Part shown: positions 33,901 to 46,134 of the stretch, piece after piece
Layout of the letters: each line of letters begins with the position of its first letter
Position numbering within the stretch: position 1 is the first letter of the stretch
NCBI RefSeq assembly: GCF_009389715.1
Contig: NC_052409.1
Location: 1,342,001 to 1,406,000, forward strand
Source of the DNA: Phoenix dactylifera
Lineage: Eukaryota > Streptophyta > Magnoliopsida > Arecales > Arecaceae
DNA length: 64,000 nucleotides
Reading direction: 5' to 3'
Translations under genes and position numbers: made by a program
Notes under the pieces: generated by a model
The model's input: the letters and a program-made list of their open reading frames with translations, nothing else
Databases searched by the model: none
Told to the model about the DNA's origin: nothing

Positions 33901-36900
33901 CAATCCTTCAGTAGTAATTTTTCTGCCCTTCTTGGTAACATATCAATTGGTCAATCTAGACTAGCAATCTTTTTAAAGGGAATAATGGGAAAGCCAAAAG
34001 CATTTTAAACAAGCATACAGATGGCAGTAACTAAACAATCAATATGAAAAGTTAAATAAACACGGTAGTTTTGAAAAGTATGCAAACCTGAGCACTGATG
34101 TCAACACGACCATTGCGGAGGTCACAAACTGGATGGTTCCCCCCATGATGACCAAACTTCATCTTAAAAGTCCTGCCACCCAATGCCTGACCAAGCAATT
34201 GGTGGCCCATGCAGATTCCAAAGACAGGAACCTTCCCGATTATTTCTTTTACCGTTTCCACAGCGTAAGGGACTGCAGCTGGGTCTCCTGGACCATTGCT
34301 AAAAAGAACTCCATCAGGTTTCATTTTTAATGTTTCCAAAGCAGGCCATTTTGAAGGCACAACTGTGATTCTGCAACCATAAGATGCCAAGCGCCTCAAA
34401 ATATTATGCTTGACTCCAAAATCATATGCAACAACCTGCCACAAGAAAAAGAAAGACATTTTTAAAGGCATGACAGTATAATACAGAGCATGTCACGTGC
34501 AGAGACATCATTATACTAACATGAAAACTTTCAGCATTGTTCCTCTCATTGCTGAATTCCCACTCTGCATCTGTTTTCTCTGACCATTCATACGGAGCAT
34601 GACATGAAACACCACTTATCAAATCAACACCTGCAAAACAAGAACATAAGCTTCCTTCTGCATTTTATTTTAACTCCGAATAAAAAGGAACTGGCCTTAC
34701 TCTGACTAATTTTTTTTGTCAGAGATATTTGAAGTTAAGGCACTTATTCTTGCTGAGATCAGGAGCCATTATAGCAAATCAAATCTGTGAAGTAAGCATG
34801 GGGAAAAAAAAGGGAATTGTGTCGCCATTGCGCATTAAAGATGAATGCAGTTCATATATCAAATCTATCTTTCTTCATTCGAAGTCCCCAATCTAAGGAA
34901 AGTTTGGAGCATTGCTTATACTCTTAGGGTGCACAGAATGCAGCCGTGTAGCCAAAAGGGTATATGTTGCAAAACCATTGGTCTTCAAGTTTCATGGAAC
35001 CCTTCTTTCTTTCTTTCTTTGTTTTGTTTTTTTCAAAAGTTGCATTGGACAAGAATTTGGGACTTAGTCAAAAGGTTGACATCAGGTTAAGAGTTGGTCT
35101 TAATCCCTTGATATACTCGGAGGATTCATACTTTCATCCATAAAAAGCCACCTTGTACAGATTGGAGATGACTTCTTGGTTAAAAGTAAGAGACTTAAGA
35201 GAAAGATCGCTATAAAACCTCAAGGTTTTCAGAGGTACAGTATGGATGTTTCCCAACATAGATGTAGTTAAAGGAAAAAAGAAAGTCTCATAATAATTTG
35301 CGATCATAGAGCTAACCTCTTGAGGCATTCCCTAATTTTTATTAGGCAGTATTAGCTCACAATGACCATGTTGTTTGCTGATATGATTTCCAAATCTTGG
35401 TAGTACCAGGAGAGCACCTAGAAACAGGGAAGGCTGCAAGTGGCACTCAGAAACAGGAAAAGGCTGAAAATGGCACCATGAAACTGGGGAGCCTGCAATG
35501 CCTGAACTCCAACTAGAACTAGGAACCAAAATTAATTCAAAGTTAATAAGGACCTGAGGCGATAATTCTTCAGTAATGAATTTTTTTAGCTTCATCTGTA
35601 AGCCTTTTGAGTAATCCTCATGGAAAACAGAAGACATTGTCTTTGTTTCTTACGTAAGATCAATCGACATTGTCACTATTGAAGTCAAAACTACGGAGTG
35701 TATTGGATGTACCACAAATCATAATATTTATGATCTCTCTTATTTTCAGAATTAAAAATATAATTATAGATAACGTGGTGTTTGACGTAGTATGATAAAA
35801 TTTCACAAATCTCTCAAATCATGGAATTAGAAGTCCCTACTTTGAGTAGCATTTTATGAGTTCATGATTTCTGCTGTTCTCTCATCTCACAACTTTCCAT
35901 TTTAAAACTTTCTTCTTTTGCATCTGATAAAGTTTCGAGTTTCTTAAATTAAATATTTTGGAATCAAGAAATAGGATAAGGTCATGGTTTTGAAATTCAC
36001 AATTAGCAAATGAAGCATACGAAAAAGTTTGTCAAAAGTTGCAACTTGCATGTGAAAACTACAATCTAAACCATACCGACAATTTTCCATCTGCGCGCCA
36101 TTTCCAACAGTTCTTCATCTGATCGAGATTCTTCAGTACTTAAGACACCTATAAGGCTCCCATCTAGTCTCAGTCTGCGTGTTATTGCACGTGTGTCCAC
36201 ATCATCTGCTCCATACCCAAAATAAAAATAAAAGATAATCAAAGTAATGATATATTTAAATAATAAAAAAAAGAGCTTATGAGGCATCACTTACATATGC
36301 CCATGATATTTTTTTTAGCTAAGTAATCACCAAGTGATTCTGTGCACCGCCAGTTGGAAGTACTAAAAAAAGGGTAAATTAGAATAAAGGTTATCAAGAA
36401 GTAGAAGATGTACTTCTTTTAGCATATGCAAACTGTCCTCTCATATCATTTATGAAATATAATAGCTGACTTGAAGTACCAGATGCTTAGATTTCTGATC
36501 ACTAAACCAGCAAGGAAACATTGACTTGATTCTTCATCATCTGCACAATAAAAGTTCACAATTCAGTCTTTGATGACTTTGATAGGCAATTTCAGCTAAT
36601 CATGGGCAAACAAATATTCAAGAACTGATTCGTCTACCAGGATTGACACCAGTATTTCCAATATGAGGATTTGTCATCAAGACGAATTGACCAGCATAGC
36701 TGGGGTCTGTTAAAATTTCCTGGTACCTAAAATAAATATTTTTTCATCTGTAAGATTGTCATGCCCAAGGAGAAGCAAAAAGTATGAATCCTCACAAGAA
36801 ATAATCATGGCATGGGAGGTATGATGCATACAGCAGAGATCAAAGAACATCCAGGATTTCTAGATATGATTGAAGTACTCTGGCATAAGATTTAGTGGTC

Positions 36901-39900
36901 TAAGTCTCCTTACAATCCAAGGAACACATCCTTGTTAGCATAGAAGGGATCAGCATATATAGTGAAAGCACATTGGAGATCAAAACATCAAATCTTGAAG
37001 GTGCACATAAACAACATTCTCCGATTCCCCTAATAATTGTCTAAGATATCTCTTCTGGCATTCACCAAGAATCAGTGTGCTGATTGATTGTTAAGTAACT
37101 TAAGGTGATATTCTACAGTTATGTAAAATTGTTATGGTCACGCTGATATGATTTAGTCTAAAACTCATTTCCATTTGTTCAATCTAGTCTCCAAAAGCTT
37201 CCCCTGAATTTCAATCCAATATATCATTGTATTTCCAGGGTTTAAGTTGACAGATGCCCAAGTGTACAAGACCCTCAATCACAAGAGTACATGATATATC
37301 AAGTAAAAAGGAACTACAGAATTCACAAGCATACAAATAGGTTGCAAGTTGCTAGTAACCTTGCTTTCTCAGCATAAACAAAGTAACTGATGGATTTTTG
37401 GAGAGTATGTCATCCTAAACAGCATGGAGTACAGCAAACATAATCCGCTATCTATAAGCTGTATCTGATATCTTGTAAGTTAACTCCTGAAAATGCAAAT
37501 GCACAACTAAGAACAGATCAAACATTGTAAAATGATAGCAATGCTCCGAAGACCATAAAGTTATGAGACTGTTCAGATGCTCATGGATTACTGATACAGA
37601 TTGCAACCCCTCTATAGAAGCATGATATAAACATGGAATCCAATTTTTCTAATAAACTATGTTCTATCTAGTGCTCTTTGTTTCATATGTGGTAAAGAAT
37701 GCATCAAATTCCAATTTATCTTCCCGAAGATTACAAGATGGAAGCAATTATAGTCTGATAAAAATATATATTATAAGAAATCTATTTTATTAGAAAGAGA
37801 TATTGATTCATTTTTCTCGCATTTCCACCAAAAAAATCCTACATCAATATTTTATGCATCAGCTGAAAACCATCATTTCTCTTAGAGAGCGAAACATGCT
37901 GGTTAAGTTTTACATGTCAATGTAACATGTATTGCCAACTATACATGAAAGCATTGCAATTCTTGCAAAACAGTACAATCAAAATTAACTCAACCAACAT
38001 TCTGGGAACAAGGTAACCTTTTTATATTTTCCAGAATATATCGCTTCGGTCAAACATCATCAATGACAATTCACAACCTTGCACCATTACCAATTAATTA
38101 AAGCTTTATAATTGAGCAAGTTTTGCCTATATCCTAATATTCACACTATCGAGCATGAAGCACCATTATTCAGAATGAGATTAAAATAGATAAATCAAAC
38201 TCAGATAATGAAAAGTTTAATAAATAATAAGTTTAGCACATACTTAATGCTAGGTGAAAACATCAGGTTAATAAGAGAAAATCCATTGATAGAAAATAGC
38301 AGAAAGGTAAATAAAAGAAGAGGGAAATAATAGTTCCAGCACATTCCCAAGATGATTGAGTAATTGTGCAATCAAAACTGAATTTATGGTATAGACCATT
38401 GATATTCAAAAATATAGCAGATAAGTGTAAAGAAGATATTAATTACCCTGTTAAAGATGTATTGAACACCACTTCACCAACTTGCGTTCCTGAAGCACCA
38501 AAAGCCTTGGCTCTCCATATAGAACCATCTTCAAGAACAAGCCTGGCATCATATGTTTTCCATGGTCTTTGCACTGGATTGCATGAGGAAAAACAGATCA
38601 GATTCTACACCTTTCTATATTTTCGGATGGTTGAATTTATAGAGAGATAATGTTAAGCAAAATGTCATATTTTGAAAATAAGTAGTTGGATTGATTTTAT
38701 ACAGTGCACATGCTAAATGTAGTATGAAAAGGTAAAGATATAAATAATTTATTTGAATGTTGAACTTAATGTTAAGTCAAACATGCAAAGTCTGACATGA
38801 CAAAGTTTTGGTTCCTTTTCTAAACTAAAGTACAGCAGATACAAGGGGTATTAAAGATTCTACAAAACAGCGGAAAAAAGATTGTCTCTGAAAGGCCTTT
38901 AGGCTCTTGAGCCACTCAGTCAACAATAATAACATGAATTCTAGATAGATGGTCCCAAGAGAAGGTTGGGACATTTATATTCCTTCCACGTTACCTAAAG
39001 TGAGGAAGAAATCTGAAGCATCCAAGAACAGACAAGCTTGTTAGTGCCAATGCAGACATTAGCAATAGTCTCACCCATCTACATGGAGCCAGCCATATTT
39101 GTCCTACTTGGCCAATTATTTCTGTCAAAGGCCAAGTCCTCAAAACAGAATTTGCCCTTAAGACTACATCCTCACGAATTTCATCCTAGTCTTTTTACTC
39201 CTTTCCATTCTTTAAACATCAAGAAGATTCTAAATCCCCAAATTAAAACATAAACTAAATTGTTAAGCAACGAACTCAATAGCTAAATTTAGGACAATTG
39301 GAAAACAAAAGAGCACTATTAGGTTGTGAGAAAATAAACAACCAGACTGAATCACCCATCAATCATTTACCATCTCCATCACAGGATGCGTCAACCGTGC
39401 TGCCCCCTTTTGCACTTTGGCCGCTACTCACTGCCTGTAACGGCCAAGAAATAAGACAAATTAAGACAGTGACACAAATCCAGTCAATTAAATTCACAAT
39501 TACTTTTAAAATTATTTAAAAAAACAAACATGGAAGGCTACTGAACCATCCTTTATCTCAAATGAAAAAAAAAATCTTAGCAAGATTGGCAAAATCCCCG
39601 CTGGAAAAGAACAAAGAAGCCCAGTGAAACATTGCAAAGAAGATTATTATAATAAAGTAGTCTGTATAACTGCAAGATGCTAGCTTTCACCTCAAAAATT
39701 AAGAAAAGTATTTATGTTTTATCAGAAAAGAAAGAAAGTTTAATCAAATAGAAACAAATACGTTCAAGAACCAATGGAAAAACCAATATGTTCACAAATA
39801 GCTTTTGAAATTTGTTGGCATGTAAGTGCAAAAGCAGCTCCCAATCCATTTTATAGGGGAAAAAAACTATTTTTCCGAGACCCAAAAAAAACCTAAAGCT

Positions 39901-40432
39901 CAACATACACAAAGCCAAAAACTAGAATAAGTGCAAGAAGCTAATTTTCTCCACAAGAGGGGAAAAAGTCGTAGTCTTTATTACTAAAGAAAGATAAGTT
40001 TGGTCCAATGGAAACAAATAAATTGAAAACCCTATGAAATAACCTAGAAGTTCCCAAAAAAATTTGCAATTTGTCAACGTAAATTCAAGAAAATATCCCC
40101 AAACCATCCATTATCTCGAAAGGTGGAATCAAAGGAAGAAAAAAAAAAAAGCATTTTTCGAGACAAACGAAACCCTATGGCTCAAGATACAACGAGCCAG
40201 CAACTTCAATGATGTCAAGACAACACCTTTCGCCTCGAAAGGTAAGAAACCAATCAACCTTTACCGGGATTCGGAGCCAGCGAGAGCTATCACCTCGGAT
40301 GGGAGCGGCTGAGGTCTTGGGGAAGAGAAGGGAGAAGGGTTTTCGGAGGACGGCCTGCAACTCAGACGAGGAGACGCCGTCTCTTGGATGCTGGATGGAT
40401 TTCACGGGAAAAAGGGGTTGAATTGTCGCCAT
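30985..40432 (-). CDS. CARA: Carbamoyl-phosphate synthase small (glutaminase) subunit, plastid
   Basis: Eleven exons on the minus strand: 40265-40432, 39371-39434, 38447-38573, 36638-36726, 36480-36540, 36295-36362, 36077-36205, 34521-34630, 34088-34435, 33316-33481 and 30985-31028, giving 457 aa. The first ~56 residues (MATIQPLF..., Ser/Pro/Arg-rich) look like a chloroplast transit peptide. The N-terminal domain ([15 protein letters not shown]) is followed by a class I glutamine amidotransferase domain with nucleophile Cys347 in [11 protein letters not shown] and His431/Glu433 in QYHPES. It hydrolyses glutamine and passes ammonia to the large subunit (CarB), making carbamoyl phosphate for arginine and pyrimidine synthesis in plastids. 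The triad is intact and the length is usual. The last exon adds only 13 residues ([13 protein letters not shown]). A MULE sits 198 bp upstream of the start codon. Confidence 0.96.
32330..32815. repeat. GGTACC-rich foldback element, copy 4 (long arms)
   Basis: In the carA intron 31029-33315. The left arm starts AGGTCGGAGGAACCGGTACC and runs through a GA-rich tract (about 32433-32462) to GTCCGACCGCGGCC. The right arm, read in reverse complement from 32815, starts GGGTCGGCGGAACCG and also runs through a GA-rich tract. At the centre is a ~41-bp tandem duplication with TTCACAAGTGAAGTCGGC at about 32530 and 32571. The whole thing is a ~485-bp imperfect inverted repeat. Confidence 0.75.
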
Positions 40433-40438
40433 GAGAAG

Positions 40439-40470
40439 ACGAAGGAGAAGAAGAAGAAGAAGAAAAGAAG
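40439..40470. repeat. GAA-rich tract in carA leader
   Basis: GAAGGAGAAGAAGAAGAAGA just upstream of the carA ATG. It is a CTT-rich leader on the coding strand, common in plant 5' UTRs. Confidence 0.7.
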
Positions 40471-40629
40471 CAGAGAGGTGGCTGAGAGAATAGGAGACGA
40501 GAGAGCGTAGCGGCAGCAGCCCTGTTCCGTAGAACGCAGAATAAATAGAAGACACTTTAGAGTGGGTCGCAGCTTACTGCGACGGCATTACATATCCATG
40601 GGCATATGATTGGGGAACGGAACGCAGTC

Positions 40630-40678
40630 GGGTAGTTCTAAATACACCCCCCCGATTGCTCAGGACACCCCCCAAAAA
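40630..40678 (+). repeat. Left terminal inverted repeat of MULE
   Basis: 49 bp, identical in inverted form to 46135-46183. It contains runs of seven and six C around GATTGCTCAGGACA. A diverged second copy follows at about 40699-40738 (CTACACCCCCCCATTTGCTA, then AGGACACCCC). Confidence 0.95.
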
Positions 40679-41116
40679 TTAAAAAAAAATTAAATACTCT
40701 CTACACCCCCCCATTTGCTAAGGACACCCCTAAAAAAATAAAAAATCCTAAATTACCCTTCACCCTCCCCACCCCCTCACCTAAATTGCTCTCTACACCC
40801 CCAAACCCCCCCCCCCCCCCAACCCCGCTCTTCCCCTCCAAAACTCCACTCCAGCCGGCTTCTCCCTTCCGCCCAAAAAACTTCGCCTCAAGCACCTCAA
40901 GCACCTCGCCGGCGGCCAAACCCCCTCCGTCTCCCCCTTCTCCCTCGCCCAAAACCCCCCCGTTCCCCCTTCTCCCTCTCGTCGCCGGCATTCTCCCCTT
41001 CTCCCTCTCGTCGCCGGCATTCTCCCGGAACCACCTCCCCGGCCATCTCCCGAGCAACGAGCACCTCGCCGGCGCCTCCACGACCACGTCGAGGTAGCTC
41101 CCCGCCCCCCCGCCTC

Positions 41117-41420
41117 CAGTGCTCCGTTCGGCACTGGATCGCCGAACAGAAGGGTTCTGTTCGGCTGAACAGTGCCGAACAGAAGCCCTCTGTTCGGCAA
41201 CACTCAACCGAACAGAAGCCTTCTGTTCGGCTGCACGGTGCCGAACAGAAGCCTTCTGTTCGGCTGCACAGTGCCGAACAGAATGGTTCTGTCCGGCTCT
41301 GAGCAGCCGAACAGAAGCCTTCTGTTCGGCTCTGTGCAGCCGAACAGAAGCCTTCTGTTCGGCACTGTGCAGCCGAACAGAAGGGTTCTGGTGCGTGCCG
41401 TGCTGAATTTTGTGCCGAAC
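41117..41420. repeat. Left array of ~33-bp palindromic units in MULE
   Basis: About eight units, each holding the near-perfect palindrome GAACAGAAGCCTTCTGTTC extended by CCG/CGG, separated by GCTGCACAGTG-like spacers. The array lies just upstream of the PMD gene's ATG (41487). Its outer edge (GTTCGGCACTGGATCGCCGA) and inner edge (GTGCCGTGCTGAATTTTGTG) both recur, inverted, in the right array. Confidence 0.93.
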
Positions 41421-41486
41421 ATTTATGTATGCAATTGAATTATTTTCTTTGATATAGCCTAACATTGAATTTCTATATTTTCAGAC

Positions 41487-43401
41487 ATGGATCCCCGTCC
41501 CGCCAGAGTTAGACCTACGGCGTCAGCTAGGAGACGTCGTGCTAGGATTGCTTCTCCCGAGCCTGCTCATATGCCATCGGACTCTCCTGAGTCAGAGCAT
41601 GATGATATGCCCGCTAGGGGCGAAGACGATGAGTCCGTTGGACCATGTCCAGGAGGTCCAGAGGATGAGTCCGTCCTGATCAGTTTCAGGACGCATATAG
41701 CAGCTTCCATCTGGAGGCAACAGGTATTGTTTATTTGTTATAGCATTATATTTTGTTTATTGATGTTTTATAAAGTAGTAGTAATTATACATTTATATTA
41801 CAGGAACGAGCTTCACTAAAGTGCATGAACCATACTGCCAAGGTTGGTGAATGGAAGTGGTGGTCTTCAAACCAACCAAATACCAGGTTCAGAGCACTAT
41901 TGAGGCAGTCGGGCCTCGTAGAGTTAGTACAGTGCTCTTATCGATTCATCGATAAGATTCTGATTTCGGGCTTCGTAGAGAGATGGCAGCCCGAGACGAA
42001 CACCTTCCATATACCATTTGGCGAGATCACTATCACATTGGATGATGTATCCGCCATTTTAGGGATTCCTGTCGCAGGTTCCTCAGTATTAGTTTCTCCT
42101 GAGAGGATGAGTGATCGGGATGCTGAGGAGCTACTTGTGGAGTTGTTGGGGGTGTCAGCTGGAGACGCGCGTCAGGAGGTACTGTCATCGCGCGGTCAGT
42201 CTGTGAGGATGGAGTGGCTGAGGACTCAGTTTCACTCTGTATCTGATAGAGACAGGCAGCAGAGGATAGAGTGTGCAGCACGAGCCTATTTGTTATTTTT
42301 GTTAGGCTGCACACTCTTTGCTGATAAGAGTGGGACCAGGGTGCCTATAGCGTATCTGTGTTTACTGCGGGATCTGGATAGGGTGAGCACATATGCCTGG
42401 GGTACAGCTGCCTTAGCATATTTGTATCGGCAGTTGGGGATTGCGTCGAGGTCATCAGTGAGACAGATCAGTGGTTATATGACGCTTCTGCAGGCATGGA
42501 TTTATGAGCATTTTCCAGCACTCAGTCCTCACCCGTCGCTCGAGTATACTGATGCCAGTCCCCGCGTGCACCGCTGGATGCCCGGTACTCCATCCCGTAC
42601 CACGATGGACCATTTAGTGGTTTTACGTGAGTCATTGGACCTTTTGAGCATCGATGAGGTACGTATCATATTACCATTTGCTTGTGTTTGTCAGTACATT
42701 TAATATGCGATATAGTATAAAACTGAAATGGACCTTTTGTTTTACAGGTTATTTGGGATCCCCATCATCGGCTTCGGGGAGATCGCCCATATATACCCGT
42801 CGCATTTTTTAGTGGCTCCATCAAGTGCCTTGATATCGTAGAACCCTATCATCCAGAAAGGGTTCTTAGACAGTTTGGTCGTATTCAGACCATCCCTCGA
42901 GCGCCACTAGCCCCTACGCGAGCCAACAGAGGTTCCACAGCAGGCTCATACCGGATACATTACTCCTATATGGATCAGCTTTGGGAGCGGTGGGAGGACC
43001 ACGTGCTGAGCCAGGCGAGCAGGAGCCACCCAGTTACCCGGCCATCAGACAGCGTACCGGGATACATGGAGTGGTATCTCCGTATCACGCACGTTGCAGT
43101 TCAGCCTCCTCATCTGCGCTCGAGTACTCATTCTGGAGCTAGGGGAGGTCATGATGATGCTGACATGCACCGGCGGCGTAATGCAGCTGCACTCGGTATC
43201 AGTACCGACATTGTACGGATGGGTCCCTCAGAGGCTACGTCACTAGGTGCCGGGCACCTATATGATGCTATTTCTCAGATGCATCAGGTACTTCTGGGTG
43301 ATGAGCCTGGCCCGAGTACAGCACCCTCTCATTCGGATCCAGGACCCTCTCATTCGGACGTACAGCAGTACACGCGTCGACGATGGCGTCATAGGGATTG
43401 A
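41487..43401 (+). CDS. Plant mobile domain (PMD) protein carried by the MULE
   Basis: Three exons, 41487-41723, 41804-42658 and 42748-43401, join in frame to 581 aa. After an Arg/Pro/acidic start comes a PMD fold of the MAIN/MAIL type: GEWKWWSSN, LVELVQCSYRFIDKILISGF, FGEITITLDDVSAILGIPV, then RAYLLFLLGCTLFADKSG, ISGYMTLLQAWIYEHFP and IWDPHHRLRGDRPYIPVAFF. The tail is Ser/Pro/His-rich. PMD proteins are known both as transposon-borne ORFs and as domesticated MAIN/MAIL1 factors in silencing and genome stability. No phosphatase domain is present, so a label as a phosphatase-7 homologue would rest on the shared PMD only. Its role for the transposon is unknown. Confidence 0.88.
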
Positions 43402-43568
43402 TGATGGAGCCTTTGTAATCTTTGTAAAGCCTTTGATATTAATGAAAAATATATATTTTTGGTACATTTACGTGTAATCTTTGTAAAGCCTGGCCCGTTC
43501 TATTTTACACAAATATAACAGTGCACATAACAATCAATCTAACAATGCGAAGACAGATATTTTTTGAT

Positions 43569-45922
43569 TTATATTGATGATGGAGTTTCAAAAATTGTAC
43601 ATATATAAACAATCAATCTAACTCTACTGTCTTGCCTCCACCTCCCCCTGAGGAGATGGAGTCCCGTGGGGGGTTTGACCCTGAATCTGATACGACTGAT
43701 GTTCTGCCTCCACCTCCCCCTGAGGTACCTCCAAATGTTGTTCCAATCAAAGCTGACCCTCCAATGAGGATCTATGCAGTCGAGAGGAATGGGCCGACCT
43801 TCCACCCTGTACCGCGCAATCTGGTGAGCACATGGTATACCATGTGTGCGTCGAATAGCGCACCCACAATTTGAATCATCAAACCCAACTGAATTGGCTC
43901 GTTTCGATTGGGCGAGGACATGATTTAACGCACTTATAGATATGAAACCTCGCAACTCTTTGAATTCAGCTGGCTTGAAGTTGTGCTGCACTACCAATAA
44001 ACTCTTCTCCAATGAGGCTTTAACGGAGCTGTGCTGCAACTCAATCAATCCATGTATTCTAGTCCAAGATGACTCGAAACTTCCTTGGCTTGATCCAAGC
44101 TGCTTTTTGAGCTTTGCATGTGCACTCTCGACCCTAGTAAACAAATGAAAGTTAGATATAAGAATTGAGGCAAATTAAATTTAAATGAGTCTTTATTTGT
44201 GATACCTATTTGTCGTCACATTTCCGTAGTGCCTGCATGTATCAGTCCACGCCGCAACAAATCTTTCCTTGTATTTGCTCAGCCAAGTATCTGACACATA
44301 CTGTAGTGCATCTGGATAGGTACCGAACTCTCTCTGCAGTGCACTCCAGCGATCATTATACTCGTCTTCCGTGGAGGACAGCACTAGTACATTCCAACTC
44401 ATAATAAATTTATCCCATTTCTCCTTCAATTCGAAAAATTTTTTGCACTTGGCCAAAACATTCCTACTAATATGCCATCTACATAATAAATGTCTAGCAG
44501 TAGGAAATACTCTATGAATTGCATTCATCAAAGCCAAGTCTCTATCTGTAACAATCAACTCAGGCAAAACATCATCAGCTATGACACTGCGCAATCTCTC
44601 TAATGCCCAAGTATAGCTTTCTTCCCCCTCAGAATTTAAGTATACAAAAGCAACTGAAAATGTCATGTCAGTAGATGTCACCCCCACAATCTCTAAGAGC
44701 GGAAGACGATACCTATTCGTCTTGTACGTGCAATCCATTATCAACACACGGAGAAATGCACGGAACAAATCAATGCTGCCAGGGTGTGCCCAAAATAAGT
44801 CATGCACAACATCCGTATTAGTACAATTCCTATGCCACTCAATATATTTAGCCTCTGATAATTTACCTAGTAGATGTTGCATTTCAGACCTCCCGGCTTT
44901 CTCTGCAACCTTAAACCGTTGACGTACATTGTAGATAGTCTTGATAGTCGTAACATTGAGGGCATCTCTTTCCTTCAATGTGGATAATATGTCCTTTGGA
45001 CGAACCAAACTCTTCGACATATCCACTAACAATTCCGTCTCCTGCTCAGATAATCTCCCTGCATATGAGTGCCCCTCCAGATTCTCTGCAGCGGGATGAT
45101 TGTGCACTCCACATACGACCAGTAATATCCAATCATCCGCAGTATCCAATTTCTTTCCTCTTAATGCAAAAGGGCATCCACACTTCTTTGTCCCACAGGC
45201 AGTCTTTATTCGCTTTTCTTTTGTGGTTCGGTACGTCCCACCCCTCTCACAACCTAACGTAATTCTGGGTTTCTTAGAAATGGTACCTGCATCGGATGAT
45301 TTGATTACAACAACAAAACCATTTCGCCTCCCAGCTTCACGACACCAATTACACAAGTCCTCTCTACTCTTGAAGATCTATACATTAAACAATTTATGTA
45401 AGTACACAGTTGTAAAAATAGCTCGCTAAACTAATACAAAATTGCACAATATATTATAATACCTCGTAAGTTGTAAATTCGCTTGTGTAATCCAGTACAA
45501 ATTCTGATCCAATTATACTCGATTCGGTTGTAGCATAGCCCTACATATAAAATAATTTATCACCAAGAATTAATGAATCAGAGGATCTGTTCGGCACAAA
45601 ATTCAGCACGGCACGCGATTTGGCACGAGAAGGCTTCTGTTCGGCTGCAGAGTGCCGAACAGAAGCCTTCTGTTCGGCTGCAGTGTGCCGGACAGAAGCC
45701 TTATGTTCGGCACTGTGCAGCCGAACAGAAGCCTTCTGTTCGGTAGAGCGTTGCCGAACAGAAGGCTTCTGTTCGGCACTATGCAGCCGAACAGAAGCCT
45801 TTTGTTCGGCGATCCAGTGCCGAACGGAGCACGAACCGTGAAAAAAAAAAACTTTCGAAACAAGGTGGAACACGTACCTTTGCGGCCGATTCTTCGTCCC
45901 AAATCACTAGTTGCTTGTCCAT
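43569..45922 (-). CDS. MULE transposase, FAR1/FHY3-related
   Basis: Four exons on the minus strand, 45878-45922, 45463-45540, 44206-45377 and 43569-44133, join in frame to 619 aa. I chose the ATG at 45922 because its 15-codon exon splices in phase into the next two. A FAR1-type WRKY-GCM1-like zinc finger (about 50-135; CREAGRRNG, KKCGCPF, VCGVHNH) precedes the MULE RNase-H-like catalytic core, with acidic residues in LIMDCTYKT (Asp256) and VTDRDLA (Asp319) followed by HLLCRWHISRN. Near the end is a SWIM zinc finger, CGCAIRRTHGIPCAHQ. The tail repeats LRGRWRQ twice, matching a duplicated stretch (43632 and 43708). The first intron holds the right palindromic array. No frame breaks are seen, so the enzyme may be active. 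Confidence 0.9.
45583..45843. repeat. Right array of ~33-bp palindromic units in MULE
   Basis: About seven units with the same GAACAGAAGCCTTCTGTTC palindrome, lying in the first intron of the transposase. The array is inverted relative to the left one: it starts with GTTCGGCACAAAATTCAGCA and ends with the inverse of the left array's outer edge. Confidence 0.92.
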
Positions 45923-46134
45923 GCTTCGAATGGGGCTTAAATCTCCTTCAAAGATCGCCTAAACGATGTAAATGGATCGAGGGGTTTAAGGGGGGTTTGA
46001 GGGGTGATTTTTTTTTTCCTTTTCAAAACGAAACGGAGGAGGAGACGGAGGAGGAGGAAGGGGGGTGTACTGAGAAAATTTCAAGGGCAATATGGTAATT
46101 ACACTAAAGGTTAGTTTGGGTATTTTTTTTTTGG

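Noticed and set aside
41117-41420. CRISPR-like regularly spaced repeats
   Set aside because: Unit size and palindromes recall CRISPR, but this is a plant nuclear transposon, the spacers are near-identical to each other, and there are no cas genes.
40701-41465. 254-codon minus-strand frame and plus-strand Pro-rich frames in the left MULE flank
   Set aside because: They run through C-rich sequence and the palindromic array; repetitive SVRLHRAEQKA-type peptides reflect the repeat unit.
41487-43401. Protein phosphatase 7 long-form homologue as the product name
   Set aside because: Such labels spread because one phosphatase carries a PMD; no phosphatase motifs are present here.
45620-46098. Repetitive frames (FCSAxxCRTEA type) in the right MULE array
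   Set aside because: Translation of the palindromic repeat inside a transposase intron.
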